Shown here in pieces: positions 61,335-64,000 of a stretch of DNA of 64,000 nucleotides. The stretch spans positions 1 through 64,000 of the forward strand of contig NZ_JASHJX010000011.1 in the NCBI RefSeq assembly GCF_030732985.1. Reading direction: 5' to 3'. The position numbers and the translations under genes are program-made. A model generated the notes under the pieces. The model was not told the DNA's origin. It saw only the letters and a list, made by a program, of their open reading frames with translations, and made no database searches. Position 1 is the first letter of the stretch. Each line of letters opens with the position of its first letter. This stretch comes from Nioella sp. MMSF_3534 (GTDB taxonomy: Bacteria; Pseudomonadota; Alphaproteobacteria; Rhodobacterales; Rhodobacteraceae).

Positions 61335-62693
61335 GTGACCGACGCCACGGCCCTTGCCGCCGCCATTGCCGAGGGGCAGGTTTCTGCCGCCGACGTGATG
61401 GAGGCAAGCCTTGCCGCCTGCCACGCGCAGGGGGCTTTGGGGGCCGTGGTGCATCTGGATGAAGACATGGCCCGCGCAGGCGCAGCGGCGGCGGACAAGC
61501 TGCCGAAAGATCAGCGCGGGCCGTTTCATGGCGTGCCTTTCCTGGTGAAGGATTTGGGTGGATTTGCGAAGGGGTTGTCCCCTGCTGCGGGCTCCGCTGC
61601 CATCCGCGCACAGGCGCGCAGGCCAGAGGCCGACAGCCACCTGTTGCAGGACCTGCGGCGCACAGGGCTCATTCCCTTCGGCATTACCGCAACGCCCCCG
61701 TTCGGCCTCTCCCTGACCTGCGAACCGGAAGGGCTGCCCGCCACCCGCAACCCATGGAACCCGGACCTCACCCCCGGCGGATCGTCCGGCGGCGCGGCGG
61801 CGGCGGTTGCTGCCGGGATCGTCGCCATCGCCCATGCCACCGATGCCGCCGGGTCCATCCGCGTCCCCGCCGCTTGCTGTGGCTTGACCGGCTTGAAGCC
61901 CTCTCGCGGCGCAGTTCCGGGTGGTCCCGACTTTGCCAATCACCTGATGGGGATCGCGTCGGAACTGGTTCTTGCGCGATCGGTGCGCGATGTGGAAGCA
62001 GCGTTCGGAGCCGTCTACCAGCCGCTCGCCCCCTATCACCTGTCAGACCGGCCCCGCATTGCCCTCGCCCTGCCCGACCGCTGCGGCCCAGACCAGAAAC
62101 GGGCCGCAAAAGACGCCGCCGAGGCGCTGCGCGACGCGGGCTGCGAGGTGCATGACGTGCCCGCCCCCGACCGTATGGGGGCCGAGGCCCATGCCATCGC
62201 CCGCACGATCCTGTCGGTGTCGCTGGCCGAGTGGCTGGCCGCGCTGAAGATCCCCGACGATCAGGTGCCGCCCCTTGCCGCCGCCATGGCCGCCGAGGGC
62301 CGCGCGATGCCCGCCACCGCGCTTTTCGCCGCCTCCCGGCAACTGGCACGGCTGACCAACCGCGCCCGTAAACTCTTCGTCGCGGCGGACGCGGTGCTGA
62401 TGCCGGTCCTGTCCTCAGCCCCCCTGCCCGTCGGCGCGCTTGACCTGTCGGGCAGCGACCCCGAGGCGCATATGGCGGCGCTGGAGGCCTTCGCCCCGAA
62501 CGCGGCCCTGGCCAATGTCGCGGGGCTGCCCGCGCTGGCGCTGCCCTTCGGCATGGCAGTCGGCCTGCCCCTTGGCGTGCAACTGATCGGCCCGCAGGGA
62601 TCGGACTTCGCGCTGCTCTCGCTGGCGGCCATGCTGGAACCCCGCGCCCCCGCCCTTCCCTTCCCCTTCCCAATCGCAGGCCTGCCCGTATGA
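61335..62693 (+). CDS. Amidase-signature hydrolase
   Basis: 452 residues from a GTG at 61335, 13 bases after the previous stop; the frame is open further upstream but would overlap the binding-protein gene. Ser-cisSer-Lys triad: Lys in FLVKDLGGFAKG (about residue 76), TPGGSSGGAAAAVAAGIV and DAAGSIRVPAACCGLTGLKPSRG with the nucleophile Ser. Overlaps the ATPase gene by four bases. The amide it cleaves is unknown; ring-opened or deaminated bases are possible. Confidence 0.85.
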   Translation: MTDATALAAAIAEGQVSAADVMEASLAACHAQGALGAVVHLDEDMARAGAAAADKLPKDQRGPFHGVPFLVKDLGGFAKGLSPAAGSAAIRAQARRPEADSHLLQDLRRTGLIPFGITATPPFGLSLTCEPEGLPATRNPWNPDLTPGGSSGGAAAAVAAGIVAIAHATDAAGSIRVPAACCGLTGLKPSRGAVPGGPDFANHLMGIASELVLARSVRDVEAAFGAVYQPLAPYHLSDRPRIALALPDRCGPDQKRAAKDAAEALRDAGCEVHDVPAPDRMGAEAHAIARTILSVSLAEWLAALKIPDDQVPPLAAAMAAEGRAMPATALFAASRQLARLTNRARKLFVAADAVLMPVLSSAPLPVGALDLSGSDPEAHMAALEAFAPNAALANVAGLPALALPFGMAVGLPLGVQLIGPQGSDFALLSLAAMLEPRAPALPFPFPIAGLPV

Positions 62694-64000
62694 CCAAGGT
62701 TCTGGAGCTTCACAACATCACCAAGCGGTTCGGCGCCCTGACCGCCAATGACGACGTGACCCTTACGCTCGACCAAGGCGAAATCCTCGCGCTGCTTGGC
62801 GAAAACGGCGCCGGGAAAACGACGCTGATGAACATCCTTTTCGGCCATTACGCCGCCGATGAGGGGCATGTGAAGGTCTTCGGGCAAGAACTGCCCCCCG
62901 GCCTGCCGCGCGCGGCCATCGCGGCGGGTGTGGGCATGGTGCACCAGCATTTCACGCTGGCGGGCAACCTGACGGTTCTGGAAAACGTGATGCTGGGGTC
63001 GGAGCCGCTGACCCGGCTGACATCGGCGCGGGGGGCCGCACGAAAGAAGCTGATGCAGATCGCCGACCGCTTCGGCCTGCCGGTGAAGCCCGAGGCGAAG
63101 GTCAGTGCGCTGTCCGTGGGCGAACGGCAGCGGGTGGAGATCCTGAAGGCGCTCTACCGCGATGCGCGGGTGCTGATCCTCGATGAACCCACGGCGGTGT
63201 TGGCCCGGCCCGAGGCGATGCGGCTGTTCGAGACCCTGCGCGACATGACCAAGGAGGGGCTCTCGCTCATCTTCATTAGCCATAAGCTGCATGAGGTCAT
63301 GGCGGCCTCCGACCGGGTGGCGGTGCTGAGGGGCGGTAAAATGGTGGCCGAACGGCGCACCAATGACACGAACCCCGGCGAGTTGGCGGAGCTTATGGTT
63401 GGCCGCAAGGTGGAACGGCCCGTGCGCCATGACCACCAGATCGGCGCGCCGGTGCTGGTGGCGGACAAGGTGCGGGTGGCGGATGGCGGGGAAACCCGGC
63501 TCGATGACGTGTCCTTCACCGTCCATGCAGGCGAAATCCTGGGCATCGTCGGTGTCTCCGGCAACGGTCAGGCCGCGCTTGGCGCGCTTCTGTCGGGGCT
63601 GGCGCATCCGGCCTCTGGCTCGCTCACGCTCGCGGATCAGGATGTGGGCCATCTGGGACCGCGCGGCATGATCCGGGCGGGCGCGGGCCGGGTGCCGGAG
63701 GACCGCCATTCGGAGGGCGTGGTGGGCGAGCTTAGCCTTTGGGAAAACGCGGTTCTGGAACGGCTGCGCACGCCGGAGTTTTCGCGCCGGGGCTTCGTGC
63801 GGCAAGGCGCGGCCAGAGCCTATGCGAATGACCTGATCAAGCGCTTCGACATTCGCGGGGCGGCCCCCGACACGCGGATCCGGCTGCTGTCCGGCGGCAA
63901 TATGCAAAAGCTCATCCTTGGCCGCGTCCTGTCCAACGGGCCGCGTTTCGTGCTGGCGAACCAGCCCACGCGGGGCCTCGACGAGGGTGCGATTGCCGCT
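62690..64000 (+). CDS. ABC transporter ATPase, tandem-domain nucleoside type, cut by window end
   Basis: 437 codons are present, no stop before the edge. First nucleotide-binding domain: Walker A GENGAGKTTLMNILFG, MVHQHFTL Q-loop, LSVGERQRVEILKALYRDARVLILDEPTAVLARPEAM (the usual LTPQE after TAVL is changed to ARPEA). Second domain: GIVGVSGNGQAALG, PEDRHSEGVVGELSLWEN, LSGGNMQKLILGR, QPTRGLD. This is the RbsA-like two-domain ATPase used with BMP proteins. Permease genes should follow outside the window. Confidence 0.92.
   Translation, partial: MTKVLELHNITKRFGALTANDDVTLTLDQGEILALLGENGAGKTTLMNILFGHYAADEGHVKVFGQELPPGLPRAAIAAGVGMVHQHFTLAGNLTVLENVMLGSEPLTRLTSARGAARKKLMQIADRFGLPVKPEAKVSALSVGERQRVEILKALYRDARVLILDEPTAVLARPEAMRLFETLRDMTKEGLSLIFISHKLHEVMAASDRVAVLRGGKMVAERRTNDTNPGELAELMVGRKVERPVRHDHQIGAPVLVADKVRVADGGETRLDDVSFTVHAGEILGIVGVSGNGQAALGALLSGLAHPASGSLTLADQDVGHLGPRGMIRAGAGRVPEDRHSEGVVGELSLWENAVLERLRTPEFSRRGFVRQGAARAYANDLIKRFDIRGAAPDTRIRLLSGGNMQKLILGRVLSNGPRFVLANQPTRGLDEGAIAA

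Overview
The window is GC-rich alphaproteobacterial chromosome, most likely from the Roseobacter/Rhodobacter group (Rhodobacterales). The evidence is protein-level resemblance to that group, the block scpB-scpA-nagZ-SPOR-argS-dgt // erpA...xthA, a pobA-pcaDCHG cluster under PcaQ, an fdsGBA-fdhD-fdsD formate dehydrogenase operon, and a Rhodobacteraceae-looking intergenic repeat built around AAAATACCTCGGGGG. I see no rRNA, tRNA, CRISPR array, transposase, integrase or phage gene. No gene-free stretch exceeds about 300 bases.

Layout. 1-2.7 kb: the end of nnr, then glnB-glnA behind an NtrC-like dyad and closed by a strong terminator. 2.8-6 kb: a run of small exported proteins (two YbjN-like, two MliC-like plus SH3, two unknown). 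6.1-18.3 kb: housekeeping genes (scpBA, nagZ, SPOR protein, argS, dgt, erpA, xthA) interrupted by orphan exported proteins, including a diverged paralogous pair at 13.5-15.0 and 16.0-17.2 kb and a 42-residue exported peptide. 18.4-23.5 kb: ugpBAEC-ugpQ for glycerol-3-phosphate and glycerophosphodiester uptake, with a divergent LysR gene. 24.7-26.6 kb: an AraC-type regulator and a ribokinase.

26.7-47.1 kb is an aromatic catabolism island. PcaQ and pobA-pcaDCHG carry 4-hydroxybenzoate through protocatechuate to 3-oxoadipate (pcaB is missing here), followed by a BKACE-type beta-keto acid cleavage enzyme. On the minus strand, SDR, crotonase, MarR, feruloyl-CoA-synthase-like ligase, amidohydrolase, DUF3237 and acyl-CoA dehydrogenase genes form one operon that fits a CoA-dependent beta-oxidative (deacetylating) route for hydroxycinnamates. 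That route would deliver benzoate-type products to PobA and PcaHG. A TRAP transporter lies upstream, and its promoter region shares a 12-base motif with that of the operon. Next comes a gentisate module (3-hydroxybenzoate 6-hydroxylase, maleylpyruvate isomerase, fumarylpyruvate hydrolase, gentisate dioxygenase) divergent from its own MarR gene, with a large inverted repeat between them.

47.1-51.6 kb: a formylglycine-generating enzyme, then nadABC for de novo NAD synthesis. 51.8-58.7 kb: NAD-dependent molybdenum formate dehydrogenase with a LysR regulator and two matching LysR boxes. 59-64 kb: a cytosine-deaminase-like amidohydrolase, a BMP-family binding protein, an amidase and an ABC ATPase cut by the window end, probably a nucleobase or nucleoside uptake and degradation operon. 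Many starts given here are internal to longer open frames and were chosen by ribosome-binding site, signal peptide and family alignment from memory; none was checked by a database search.
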